From Lihuaxuella thermophila (GTDB lineage Bacteria > Bacillota > Bacilli > Thermoactinomycetales > Thermoactinomycetaceae), in assembly GCF_900110165.1 (NCBI RefSeq), contig NZ_FOCQ01000008.1:62001-126000 (forward strand): a DNA stretch of 64,000 nucleotides. The letters run 5' to 3'. A program made the position numbers and the translations under genes. The notes under the pieces were generated by a model, which was given only the letters and a program-made list of their open reading frames with translations, searched no databases and was not told the DNA's origin. How positions within the stretch are numbered: position 1 is the first letter of the stretch; each line of letters begins with the position of its first letter. This document shows positions 34,795 through 43,418 of the stretch, in pieces.

Positions 34795-35307
34795 CTATGG
34801 CAGATAACTCAACCATTTGAATTTCTGATTCAATTCGGCTAATTCGTTGATCGAGATGCTGGTGAGACGGGACAGTGTTTTCAGATAATCGTTCTCTGTA
34901 TTTGTTTGTTCAGCCAAAGCGGTTGCCTGCGGGACGAGTTGCCCGTTTTGGTCACGAAGGCTGTTTAATTGGCTTAGAACGGTGGAAGTATGTCTGTTCA
35001 GATGATCTAAACCGGTTACAATTTTTTGTTCGCTCGCCGTGACTCGATTCAGGCTCCTGTTCATGTTGGAAAGCATTTGATGTGTACTCGTCAGTTTGCT
35101 GTTCATTTGTTTGATGGTATCGGCCGTTTCCCTGAGCGGTTGGAGTTGCTGGTTGGTAATCGTGGTTAAACGGTGAGCTTCTTTAATATGTTGATGGACA
35201 TCGGCCATGACCCGGTTCATCTGTTGTTGGTTGGAAATTTGTTGAAACGTTCCCCAGCCAAAAAGGCCAAACAGTGCGAGGTTGATCATGAGCAATGCTA
35301 TTTTCAT
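34795..35307 (-). CDS. Membrane-anchored coiled-coil protein E
   Basis: The 170-residue protein has an N-terminal signal-anchor (about 2-20, KIALLMINLALFGLFGWG) and is otherwise almost wholly helical and rich in Gln, Asn, Leu and Thr, with hydrophobic heptads (SNMNRSLNRVTASEQKIVTG). It has no cysteine. I chose ATG 35307, 6 bases after GAGGTGGGG, over the upstream GTG. It is the fifth coiled-coil gene of the unit. No domain family was recognised. Confidence 0.75.
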   Translation of the reverse strand: MKIALLMINLALFGLFGWGTFQQISNQQQMNRVMADVHQHIKEAHRLTTITNQQLQPLRETADTIKQMNSKLTSTHQMLSNMNRSLNRVTASEQKIVTGLDHLNRHTSTVLSQLNSLRDQNGQLVPQATALAEQTNTENDYLKTLSRLTSISINELAELNQKFKWLSYLP

Positions 35308-35328
35308 AGGGTGCCCCACCTCTCTTTC

Positions 35329-36120
35329 TCATGGCAACAAAATATCCAGCAATCCGCCCCCATTATCGTTTTCGTCTTGCTCTTTTTCCTGCCCGTTTCC
35401 GTCTTTCTTTGAGCCGGGAATGAGGGGGGATAAAATATCTTCCGGTTTGTCGGGAATGGGAAGAATCGTTTCTTTCTTCTGCTTGGAATCGGGTTGACGG
35501 GGGATGGGTAAATCAATTCCTGTTTTATCCTCCAGGTATGACAGGGCATCAGTAATCCGGGCGATAAATCGAAAGTTATCTACTGATTGGTCCAACTGAA
35601 CTAAAAGTTGATCCATTTGCCCGTTTAATTTCTTCGTGTTGGCTCCTACCTGACCGGTGCTTGCGGCAACGTTACCGAGCTGGCGCACCGTCGTGCCCAT
35701 CTGTCCGCTGATGTCGTTGGCCTGCGCGGCCACCTGTTGGGTTAAAGTAAATGTGTTTTCTTCCCGGGACAAGATCTCTTTCATCAATTCCCGCGCTTTT
35801 ATATTTCCGGCCAGCTGCTTGGACAGCTCGTGGTGAATCGAACGGTTGGTTTCGATCTGGGCGGCGAGCAATTCATCCTGCTTGTCCAGTGCGTCCAGTG
35901 TGCCGGATGCTTTGCCAACTTCTGTTTCCAGCTGTTCGGTATCGCGAAGCATTTCTCCCGTTAGTTCCGACAGATTTCTGGTGAGTTCAAAAATGTTGAA
36001 CGAAGCCATGGATGAGAGCAAACTTTGGTCACTCCATTTCGCAAGAGCGGGGGCAGCGATGACAAAGGTGGTGATAAGGGCAATGATCATCGATAATTTC
36101 CATTTGCCGAAATTCGTCAT
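35329..36120 (-). CDS. Exported coiled-coil protein D with Pro/charged tail
   Basis: The 263-residue protein has a cleavable-looking signal sequence (about 9-28, ending TTFVIAAPALA), a long helical region (about 40-205) with heptads, and a tail (about 206-263) rich in Pro, Lys, Glu and Gly. It is the longest of the five and has no cysteine. ATG 36120 lies 6 bases after AGGAGG; TTG 36126 is too close to it. The central segment QVAAQANDISGQMGTTVRQL resembles the helical hairpins of chemoreceptor-like coiled coils, a structural likeness only. Confidence 0.75.
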   Translation of the reverse strand: MTNFGKWKLSMIIALITTFVIAAPALAKWSDQSLLSSMASFNIFELTRNLSELTGEMLRDTEQLETEVGKASGTLDALDKQDELLAAQIETNRSIHHELSKQLAGNIKARELMKEILSREENTFTLTQQVAAQANDISGQMGTTVRQLGNVAASTGQVGANTKKLNGQMDQLLVQLDQSVDNFRFIARITDALSYLEDKTGIDLPIPRQPDSKQKKETILPIPDKPEDILSPLIPGSKKDGNGQEKEQDENDNGGGLLDILLP

Positions 36121-36130
36121 GGGCAACCTC

Positions 36131-36640
36131 CTAACCGTGTGGAATGAATTCCGTCTTTTCGTTCATCTGACGGAGGTTCGCATTGATTTGTTCCTGGAGG
36201 GATTGCATGGCGTTCAAGGTGTTGACGATTTGCTGATTGGTGTTTTTCATCGATTGGAGATTTTGGACACTTGTTTGAATGAGAGACTGGATTTGAGTTA
36301 AATCTCTGGATGTGAGAGCCGTGTTGGAACCGATCGTTTGAACCCGTTGGGCGATGGCTGCCACCACCTGATCCAAGTCATTTAATTCTTTCTCCAGGCC
36401 GTGGGTGCCGGTTTGGATACCGGATATTTTTTTGTTCAGTGAGTGGGTCTTCTCATTTAGTTTTCGGATTAAAGCCAATTGATCGTTCATTTTTTGCGAT
36501 TTGGCTGCCGACTGGATGAGGTTTTGTTTCAGCTCGTTGGATCCCCGGGCAAGGTCATCCTGGATGGTGAGCTGAAGCCATGTGTTGCCGGCGAGCACGA
36601 GCAGGATCAGGGTGATGAAGAAGGGGATGCCGTATTTCAC
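36131..36640 (-). CDS. Membrane-anchored coiled-coil protein C
   Basis: The 169-residue protein has an N-terminal anchor (about 4-20, GIPFFITLILLVLAGNTWL) and a helical domain with repeated heptads (GLEKELNDLDQVVAAIAQRV). It has no cysteine. The start is a GTG that overlaps the stop of gene B (GTGA), indicating coupled translation. Same size class and layout as B and E, so distant paralogy is plausible though not obvious by eye. Confidence 0.75.
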   Translation of the reverse strand: MKYGIPFFITLILLVLAGNTWLQLTIQDDLARGSNELKQNLIQSAAKSQKMNDQLALIRKLNEKTHSLNKKISGIQTGTHGLEKELNDLDQVVAAIAQRVQTIGSNTALTSRDLTQIQSLIQTSVQNLQSMKNTNQQIVNTLNAMQSLQEQINANLRQMNEKTEFIPHG

Positions 36641-37149
36641 TTCAGTTTCACCCCCGGTGTTTTACTGTTCAGAGTCTCAGTTGAATTCAGGATATTCGCG
36701 AGATGTTGTTGATCCTTTTTGGCCGTGACGGAAAGCTGTTTTAATAGTTGATTCAACTCGGTCAGGTAAGGAGACAGTTGTGACAGGGCCGACTGCAATG
36801 TGTGGATTTGTTGCTTCGACAAGTTGGAAGAATGGACCATCAGGTCGTTGACGCGAAGGCTGTCCGCATTGTAATCGACCACGGTGGAGAGAAGGGATAG
36901 CGTGCGTTCTGTTTTGCCTGCCGTATCGGTTAATCCCTGATCGATCTTGTCCAAGGTTGCCAACATGTTGGTCAGTTCCTGATTCTTCCGGATAATTCCC
37001 GCCTGCACCTGGTTGAGTTCTTCAAGAGCTTCAATATTGTCTTCCATGCTGGCGTGGATCTTTTTTAATTGCTGGGTCATGGTGATCCCATTGATCAATA
37101 AACCGCTGAGGAGCAGAACGGCCAGGATGGAAAAGGTCTTTTTCAACAT
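36637..37149 (-). CDS. Membrane-anchored coiled-coil protein B
   Basis: The 170-residue protein has an N-terminal anchor (about 5-22, TFSILAVLLLSGLLINGI) followed by coiled coil with heptads (MEDNIEALEELNQVQAGIIR) and a Lys-ended C-terminus. It has no cysteine. AAGGAGG precedes the ATG. It overlaps gene C by 4 bases and follows gene A by 12 bases. Confidence 0.75.
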   Translation of the reverse strand: MLKKTFSILAVLLLSGLLINGITMTQQLKKIHASMEDNIEALEELNQVQAGIIRKNQELTNMLATLDKIDQGLTDTAGKTERTLSLLSTVVDYNADSLRVNDLMVHSSNLSKQQIHTLQSALSQLSPYLTELNQLLKQLSVTAKKDQQHLANILNSTETLNSKTPGVKLK

Positions 37150-37161
37150 GCGAGTTCCTCC

Positions 37162-37716
37162 TTACGGTAAAGAACGGGCGGCCCGGTCGCTTTTGGAGGC
37201 GGCCGATTTGAGCTTGTTCTCCAATTGGTCGTTTTGCCGAATGGCTTCGCGCAGTTTGTCCAGTGTATCGAGGGAGATTCCCTTCAATTGGCTGCTCAAA
37301 TCCACTTGTGATTGGCCGGAAGCGGAGATGGAATCCATTTGGATCCGCAATCTTTTGCTCAATGCATTTAAGTTTTGGCTTAACGTCACTTGTTCTCCCG
37401 TCACAAACTCGATTTCACCCAATGTGCTGCTCTGTTCGCCGGCCACCTGCATGACTGTTTTTAACTTTTGGCTGACTTCCTTGGTTTTGGATGATTTGTC
37501 GCTGATCGATAGCAATCCTTGCAAAATATCCTGGTTGGCTGCGCCTAATTGTTTGGTCTTCTCATCAATCTCTTTTAATATGCCGTTCAAATCGAACTCT
37601 TTTAATGTATGGGAATCAATCAGATCCTGTTTTTTGATTCCCTCTGCCATCATGGGCAAGGTAAGGGTCAGCGTAAACGAGATGAAGGCGGCCGGAATGA
37701 CCAATTTGTATTGCAC
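37162..37716 (-). CDS. Exported coiled-coil protein A
   Basis: The 184-residue protein has a signal-like N-terminus (about 4-22, KLVIPAAFISFTLTLTLPMM) and a long helical region with heptads (LNGILKEIDEKTKQLGAANQ). It has no cysteine. I chose GTG 37716, 8 bases after AAGAAGG; GTG 37725 lies inside that site. It is the first coiled-coil gene after the acyl-CoA ligase, 27 bases downstream. Confidence 0.75.
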   Translation of the reverse strand: MQYKLVIPAAFISFTLTLTLPMMAEGIKKQDLIDSHTLKEFDLNGILKEIDEKTKQLGAANQDILQGLLSISDKSSKTKEVSQKLKTVMQVAGEQSSTLGEIEFVTGEQVTLSQNLNALSKRLRIQMDSISASGQSQVDLSSQLKGISLDTLDKLREAIRQNDQLENKLKSAASKSDRAARSLP

Positions 37717-37743
37717 TGTTGTCACCTTCTTTCATCCGGGCTG

Positions 37744-39705
37744 TCAGAACAGGAAATGCCGAACGAGCAATCCGGCCAGAATTCCAATGCCAATCCCTAA
37801 CCAAACCTGGGGATTCAAAAGGAACCGTGACTTTCCATGCCCCGGTTCAGCGGGATCGGAAGCAATGGCTTTGGCCGTTTTCTTATCCGTCACAGCGGGA
37901 GCGCTTGGAACGCTTGGAATGGTTGCTTCCGCTTCCGCATTGTCCTCATATAAGGCCGAGATGACAGACGCGTAATTTTTCTCGACTTCCTTTAAACGCA
38001 CTTTCAGGGTAGGAGTCAGTTCCCCTTTTTCAATCGAAAATTCCTCCTCCATGATCGCGAACGTTTTGGGTTTCTCAAAAGCGGAGAAGTCGGCAAGCAA
38101 ACGGTCCATTTCATTTTGGATGAGTTGACGGGTTTCATTGGCCCTGGCGAGTTCTTGTTTATCCGTCGCTTTCCAGCCCAGTTGTCCGGCGATTTTCGAA
38201 AGCGCATCATAATCCGGGACGATCAGGGCGCTGACGTATTTGCGTCGATGACCGATACAAACGGCCTGGTGGATATACGGACTGGTGCACAGCGTCGACT
38301 CAATCGGTTGGGGAGCCACATTTTTTCCGGTAGACAGGACGAGAATATTCTTCTTTCGATCGACGATCCGGATAAAACCGTCTTCATCGATTTCAGCGAT
38401 ATCTCCGGTGCGAAGCCATCCTTGGATCACTGTTTCGTTTGTTTCTTCGGGTAGTTTATAATATCCCATCATGACACTGGGGCTTTTGACTAACAACTCG
38501 CCATCTTCGGCCAAATCAACTCGTGTCCCCGGAATCGGTCTGCCGACCGTCCCCGGCTTGTATTCCAGAACAGAGTTGCAAGCGATCACCGGGGAGCATT
38601 CTGTCATTCCATATCCTTCGATGACCGGCAATCCGATGTTGGCGAAAAAACCGGCAATTTTGGGATCAAGCGCCGCGCCTCCGGAAACCATGAGACGCAA
38701 TCTGCCGCCCAATTTGGAATGAATTTTGGAAAAAGCAAGTTGCTTGGCGATCAGATATTTGAGTTCCGTTTTGAAAGGAACCGGGGAGCCGTATCCTTTG
38801 CTGGTGTAGGTTTGCCGCTCTTTTGCTGCCCGCAGGGCCCAGTCAAAAATTCTTCGTTTGAGTGAAGACGTGTTGATTTGCTCGATGATTTGGCTGTAGA
38901 CTTTCTCATATAATCGCGGTACACTCGTCAGCAGCGTAGGCTTTACTTCGAGGATATTCTGCGGAACGGAAGCCAGATTTTCCGCATAAGCGATCGTAGC
39001 CCCTTTATGCATCGGAGTGAAATGCCCGCAGGTCCGCTCGAAAATATGGGAGAGAGGCAAAAATGATAAAGATACATCGTGTTGGGTGACCGGTATATGA
39101 TACTGGCAGGCCATCACATTGGAGAGCAAGTTTCCATGAGACAGCATGACCCCTTTGGGATTTCCCGTGGTTCCCGAGGTGTGGACGATGGTCGCCAAAT
39201 CTCTCGGACCCAGCGATTTCCACTCCGGTTTCTCCCGTTCCGGAACTTCTTCTTCACATACCTGGTTGAAAGGAATGGATAACGGGTGCTTGACCGGCTG
39301 ATCCTCGAGCAGGATGATGTAGCGAACATTGGATGGCCATTCTTTAAGTCGTTTCACCATTTCCGCTGTTTGGACGATGGCCACTTCCACATCTGCATTT
39401 TCCAAAATAAAGGCAGCCTGTTTACCGGACAGAGTAGGATAAATGGGAACCGAAACCGCTCCCAAACTTAAGATGGCGAAATCGCTGATCAACCATCGGG
39501 GGTTGTTTTCGGAGAAAATAGCCACTTTACTTTCCTTGCCAATGCCCATTTTTCGGAGTCCTTCGGCAAATTGGCAGATTATGTTCCAAAGCTCCCGGTA
39601 AGTCATCCCCTGGTACATCCCTTTTTCTTTCCACAGGAGCGCCTTTTTGTTTGGATATCTTTGCACGGTTTGGTAAAGCATATCCACTAAATTTTTCGGA
39701 ACCAT
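37744..39705 (-). CDS. Long-chain acyl-CoA ligase with C-terminal membrane anchor
   Basis: The 653-residue protein is an AMP-forming acyl-CoA synthetase of the FadD15 type. Motifs are TSGTTGNPKG (176-185), the linker EGYGMTECSPV, GWLRTGDIAE and DRKKNILVLSTGKNVAP. After the enzyme (ending about residue 585) come a Pro/Ala-rich linker and a hydrophobic C-terminus (QVWLGIGIGILAGLLVRHFL), a tail anchor not usual in this family. ATG 39705 follows GGGGAGG. It lies between a TetR regulator and the coiled-coil genes, suggesting work on long-chain fatty acids at the membrane. Confidence 0.92.
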   Translation of the reverse strand: MVPKNLVDMLYQTVQRYPNKKALLWKEKGMYQGMTYRELWNIICQFAEGLRKMGIGKESKVAIFSENNPRWLISDFAILSLGAVSVPIYPTLSGKQAAFILENADVEVAIVQTAEMVKRLKEWPSNVRYIILLEDQPVKHPLSIPFNQVCEEEVPEREKPEWKSLGPRDLATIVHTSGTTGNPKGVMLSHGNLLSNVMACQYHIPVTQHDVSLSFLPLSHIFERTCGHFTPMHKGATIAYAENLASVPQNILEVKPTLLTSVPRLYEKVYSQIIEQINTSSLKRRIFDWALRAAKERQTYTSKGYGSPVPFKTELKYLIAKQLAFSKIHSKLGGRLRLMVSGGAALDPKIAGFFANIGLPVIEGYGMTECSPVIACNSVLEYKPGTVGRPIPGTRVDLAEDGELLVKSPSVMMGYYKLPEETNETVIQGWLRTGDIAEIDEDGFIRIVDRKKNILVLSTGKNVAPQPIESTLCTSPYIHQAVCIGHRRKYVSALIVPDYDALSKIAGQLGWKATDKQELARANETRQLIQNEMDRLLADFSAFEKPKTFAIMEEEFSIEKGELTPTLKVRLKEVEKNYASVISALYEDNAEAEATIPSVPSAPAVTDKKTAKAIASDPAEPGHGKSRFLLNPQVWLGIGIGILAGLLVRHFLF

Positions 39706-39731
39706 CAGGAAACCTCCCCTCGAAAAAATAC

Positions 39732-40364
39732 TCAACAAATCTCATCCCGCAAAATTTTGCTCAACATTTTCTCCAGTACACGGGCAAGAAGCTCAGGAGA
39801 TGGAAGAGATGGTAACATCAAAGACTGGATGACGATTTGATTCACTGCTCCCACCATGGCATGGGAGAGAATCCACTTTTCTTTGGCCTCCGGCTTATGA
39901 TGATAGGTTGTGGAAGCCAACTCCCGTTGAAAAATGCGGGCGAAGTACTCGTACACTTGAAGCCGCTCAGCTTCCAGGTCCGGGCACAATCCCACGGTGT
40001 CCACCATGAGCAGTTTGGCGACATCGCGGTGATTGAAGCATGTCTGGATGTATGTTTTGATTGCCTCATACGTGCGCTCGGATGTCGGAGGATAAGAGGC
40101 GAGAGCTTCCTCGACCAACCCGATCAGCGCCTGGGCAACCAGTTGAAATAAGTGAACCAACAGTGCATCTTTGTTTTTGTAGTACTTGTAAAAGGTGCTT
40201 TTTGAAGTGCGGGCCATCCGAACGATATCCTGAACGGATGTGTCCAGATACCCTCTGGAAGTAAACGCTTTCAAAGATGCCGACAGCAGTCGGAGTTGCT
40301 GGTTGGATAAAGGAGTGTGTTGCGTAAGGGTTGAGATGAATGAATCTTTTTCGGGAAGGGTCAT
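39732..40364 (-). CDS. TetR/AcrR-family repressor of the acyl-CoA ligase/coiled-coil operon
   Basis: The 210-residue protein has an N-terminal TetR helix-turn-helix (about 22-68; YLDTSVQDIVRMARTSKSTFYKYYKNK) and a helical ligand domain. It is the first gene of the unit, 26 bases before the ligase. A perfect palindrome lies between its promoter and its start, so it likely represses its own operon and may release on binding acyl-CoA, as FadR-type TetR repressors do in Bacillus. The ligand is inference. Confidence 0.92.
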   Translation of the reverse strand: MTLPEKDSFISTLTQHTPLSNQQLRLLSASLKAFTSRGYLDTSVQDIVRMARTSKSTFYKYYKNKDALLVHLFQLVAQALIGLVEEALASYPPTSERTYEAIKTYIQTCFNHRDVAKLLMVDTVGLCPDLEAERLQVYEYFARIFQRELASTTYHHKPEAKEKWILSHAMVGAVNQIVIQSLMLPSLPSPELLARVLEKMLSKILRDEIC

Positions 40365-40387
40365 ATGGAATTACACCTACTTAGATG

Positions 40388-40405
40388 CAGTACGCATACG
40401 TACTG
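40388..40405. promoter_or_regulatory. Palindromic operator for the TetR regulator
   Basis: CAGTACG-CATA-CGTACTG is a perfect 7+7 palindrome. On the minus strand a TATAAT (40422-40417) lies just upstream, so the palindrome covers the start of transcription and the first transcribed bases, 24 bases before the tetR ATG. It differs from the Bacillus FadR box. Confidence 0.8.
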
Positions 40406-40634
40406 TTTTTATCCTCATTATACATGAACAGCAGGAGAAGATAAATAATATTTGGAATAAATTAAATATGTTAATTAAATAGAAACGAATAAGAATACGG
40501 AAATATATCGAGAGGATAAAAGAAAAATCGATGGATTCATTTAAATAACAAATCATGCAATGATCAAGATGCTGAGAGCAAGTAGATATCGGTGTTTTAC
40601 CGGTTTTTATAGTCAAAAACGGGCGGTTGCTTCA

Positions 40635-40677
40635 TAAAAAGGAAAAGCACTTACCTGGCACATCGCAGGTAAGTGCT
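40635..40677 (-). terminator. Terminator of the amino-acid permease gene
   Basis: On the minus strand AGCACTTACCTG pairs with CAGGTAAGTGCT (12 bp perfect) and TTTTCCTTTTT follows. The AT-rich 250 bases between it and the tetR promoter show no gene. Confidence 0.88.
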
Positions 40678-40704
40678 AGACCATTCTCTCAAAATGAGGA
40701 TTGG

Positions 40705-42111
40705 TTAGCCCGCCAATGGATCTGATTCAGAATCAGACGCGGCATTTTTTTGTCGTGCTTTGACGACTTGATAGCCGATTGCGAGGATTCCAAACCAGAC
40801 CGGGGCGACGTATAAGGCGATCCTCGTTTCAGAATCTAATCCCAGTAAAACAGTAACGAGGCCGAGGAATAGAAGGACCAGCCAGTTGGTCCACGGAGCG
40901 CCCGGCATCTTGAAGGAGCTTTCGGGCAAGCCTTTTTCTTTTACGGCTTTCCGGTATTTGAGATGGGCATACACGATGATTCCCCATGTCCAAATGGCTC
41001 CGGTGGTTGCGATGCTTGTGATGTAAGTGAAAGCTTTTTCCGGAATTACGTAATTGAGCACAACACCGATTAAGAGTGCGATGGAAGAAACTGTGATGCC
41101 TGTGGCCGGAACTTTACGCTTGCTGACTCTTGCCAACGCCTGTGGAGCCTGCTTGGCGCTCGCCAGGGTAAAGAGCATGCGCCCCGTGCTGAAAATACCG
41201 CTGTTACAGGATGAGAGAGCAGCAGTTAAGACAACAAAATTGATAATACCGGCAGCGGCGGGAATTCCGATCCGCTCAAAGGTAAGGACGAACGGGCTGG
41301 TTTTGCCGTCCAGATCCGTCCACGGATAGAGGGCCATGATAATAGCCAACGCCCCGATATAGAAGATCAGAATCCGCCACAAAATCTTGTTGATGGCTGA
41401 CGGCAATGTTTTTTCCGGATTTTCCGCTTCTCCTGCGGTTACCCCGACCAGTTCGACACCGAGGAATGCAAACATAACCATTTGTAAGGCAAATAATACC
41501 CCGGTCAGTCCAAACGGGAAAAATCCTTGATGAGACCAGAGATTTGAAAAGCCGATCGGCTCTCCATGGTTGCCCCATCCCGTCGTGATCATCACCAAAC
41601 CGATCACGATTAATGCGATGATCGTGACTACTTTAATCAAGGCAAACCAAAATTCTACCTCACCAAACAGTTTGACGGCGATCAAATTAATCAGATACAC
41701 AAAAAAGAGAGCAATCAATGCAGGAATCCACTGTGGAAGTTGCGGAAACCAGAACTTGGCGTACATGCCGACAGCTGTAATCTCTGCCATTCCGGTTACC
41801 ACCCACATAAACCAGTAGGTCCACCCGGTAGCGAATCCGGCCCAGGGACCGATAAATTCGGCGGCATATGTGCTGAACGAACCGGAGATCGGGCGATAGA
41901 TCGCCAGTTCACCAAGTGCGCGCATGATAAAGAAGATGACGAGTCCACCCAGTGCGTAGGAAAGCATTAACGCAGGCCCTGCTGTTTGGATGGCTTTCGC
42001 TGAACCAAGAAATAGACCTACTCCGATGGCTCCGCCGATCGCAATCAACTGGATATGGCGGTCGCTGAGACCACGTGTGAACGGGTCTGATTGCTGCCTG
42101 GATTTATTCAC
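40705..42111 (-). CDS. Amino-acid permease, APC superfamily (AAT family)
   Basis: The 468-residue protein has twelve hydrophobic segments and the AAT-family start RGLSDRHIQLIAIGGAIGVGLFLG. It takes up an amino acid with a proton. Relatives include D-alanine/D-serine/glycine, proline, GABA and aromatic amino-acid transporters; the substrate cannot be set from sequence alone. It is monocistronic with its own terminator. The ATG is preceded by GAAAGAGAGGG. Confidence 0.92.
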   Translation of the reverse strand: MNKSRQQSDPFTRGLSDRHIQLIAIGGAIGVGLFLGSAKAIQTAGPALMLSYALGGLVIFFIMRALGELAIYRPISGSFSTYAAEFIGPWAGFATGWTYWFMWVVTGMAEITAVGMYAKFWFPQLPQWIPALIALFFVYLINLIAVKLFGEVEFWFALIKVVTIIALIVIGLVMITTGWGNHGEPIGFSNLWSHQGFFPFGLTGVLFALQMVMFAFLGVELVGVTAGEAENPEKTLPSAINKILWRILIFYIGALAIIMALYPWTDLDGKTSPFVLTFERIGIPAAAGIINFVVLTAALSSCNSGIFSTGRMLFTLASAKQAPQALARVSKRKVPATGITVSSIALLIGVVLNYVIPEKAFTYITSIATTGAIWTWGIIVYAHLKYRKAVKEKGLPESSFKMPGAPWTNWLVLLFLGLVTVLLGLDSETRIALYVAPVWFGILAIGYQVVKARQKNAASDSESDPLAG

Positions 42112-42309
42112 ACTGTATCCCTCTCTTTCTCCGTTAATTAAAAAAACAATAACTGCACTGATGCTTTAGGATAGTTGTTAACCACATAAAATTCTACTAT
42201 GGAATGTTAGCGGTTACAAGTTTAATATTTTTGTAAAAAATAATAAAGAAAATTATATACTCTGTCATTTTTCAAACTGGGAGCGGGGGTGAATGGTACA
42301 TAACAGCAT

Positions 42310-42345
42310 AAAAAAAGCATAGATGAGATTTTGCCTCATCCATGC
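42310..42345 (-). terminator. Terminator of the protease pair
   Basis: On the minus strand GCATGGATGAG pairs with CTCATCTATGC (one G-U pair) and seven T follow. It lies 20 bases after the gene at 42364. Confidence 0.88.
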
Positions 42346-42363
42346 CGTAAATCGTTTGATCTC

Positions 42364-42897
42364 TCAGTTGTTGGCCCGAAATAGAATTTGCTCTTCAACT
42401 GCTTGTTTCATCTGAGTGAGAAGGTTTTGTTGTTTGACGGGGGAATCAAGCAGGATGTCACCATAATTTGGGATGACGGTGTGCCAATTTTCCTGTTTGA
42501 GGTATCGGGTCGCAAACAGGTAGGTTTTGCCCGGTTGAAGCAGCGGGTCACCCTCTACTAACACAAGCTGACTACCCGGAGCGTAACCTCCCTGTTGATT
42601 GACCACGATGGTACCGGAAAGGTTTCCTTTGATGTTTTGCAGTACCTGGACCTTGAACTGTGTTTCCGGCAGACTTCCCAGACTTTTCGTGCCCGCTTGC
42701 GAGATCACTTTACCGACAAATATATGATGGGACAATCCCGCCAATTTCCGCTGATCGCTTAAGTCCGTCACCAGATTGACATGAACGGATTTCTGCTCTG
42801 GTTTTATGATTTGATAAACAATATAATTTGACAAACAGGCAAATAGCAGAAAGAAAATAATGGCTCTCCAGTTTTTTCTGTTTGTGAATGAGAACAT
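42364..42897 (-). CDS. Membrane-anchored protein beside the matrixin-like protease
   Basis: The 177-residue product has an N-terminal anchor (about 12-31, AIIFFLLFACLSNYIVYQII) and an extracytoplasmic beta-rich part (FKVQVLQNIKGNLSGTIVV; PGKTYLFATRYL), a pattern that resembles small OB-like secreted proteins of Bacillus. The identity is not certain. It lies 23 bases after the protease gene in one operon and may help or be cut by it, which is inference. Confidence 0.75.
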   Translation of the reverse strand: MFSFTNRKNWRAIIFFLLFACLSNYIVYQIIKPEQKSVHVNLVTDLSDQRKLAGLSHHIFVGKVISQAGTKSLGSLPETQFKVQVLQNIKGNLSGTIVVNQQGGYAPGSQLVLVEGDPLLQPGKTYLFATRYLKQENWHTVIPNYGDILLDSPVKQQNLLTQMKQAVEEQILFRANN

Positions 42898-42920
42898 GAC
42901 AATCCTCCTGATCGGATTCT

Positions 42921-43418
42921 TTAACGATACAAGGTGTAGTAGTCCGCCTTGTCATGTTGTTGCGGGGTATTGACCCCGGTACAGGTGGAGCATTGATACA
43001 TTAAGTTGGGACGGTAGCTGTGGGCGAGGCCCAGGGCGTGTCCAAGCTCATGTGCGGCAACGGCTTTTCGCTTAAAATCGGAGTATTTTTGGAGATAATA
43101 ACGGTTCAGATAAATTTCATCCGCACCACTTGTGTTTGTGTATAACCCGTCCCATGAAACATCGGAACGATTGTCATCCAAGAATGTAAGATCTTCGATG
43201 ATCGATAACGTATCAGGGGCAATGTTTACTTTTCCAAGAGCGTTCCAAACCGTAATCGCGTGGTCGCGCGCAGCAGTATAGGAAGTGCTGCTGTCCCAGC
43301 GAATCTCCCCTTCATCAACCGCGCTATAACCCAGAAAGTGGGCAAATACCAGGGACGGCACGAAACATGCGGATAAAGCCAATACAAAGAGTATGCTCCT
43401 GAATCCTGCCTTTAACAT
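42921..43418 (-). CDS. Secreted matrixin-like zinc metalloprotease
   Basis: The 165-residue protein has a signal peptide (about 1-26, ending FVPSLVFA) and the metzincin motif HELGHALGLAH (His123, Glu124, His127, His133), followed by the Met-turn at NLMYQ (Met140). This is the M10/matrixin type of minimal secreted protease. Four cysteines include a CSTC pair near the end. ATG 43418 follows AAAGGAGG; the longer frame from 43478 lacks a site. Confidence 0.9.
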   Translation of the reverse strand: MLKAGFRSILFVLALSACFVPSLVFAHFLGYSAVDEGEIRWDSSTSYTAARDHAITVWNALGKVNIAPDTLSIIEDLTFLDDNRSDVSWDGLYTNTSGADEIYLNRYYLQKYSDFKRKAVAAHELGHALGLAHSYRPNLMYQCSTCTGVNTPQQHDKADYYTLYR

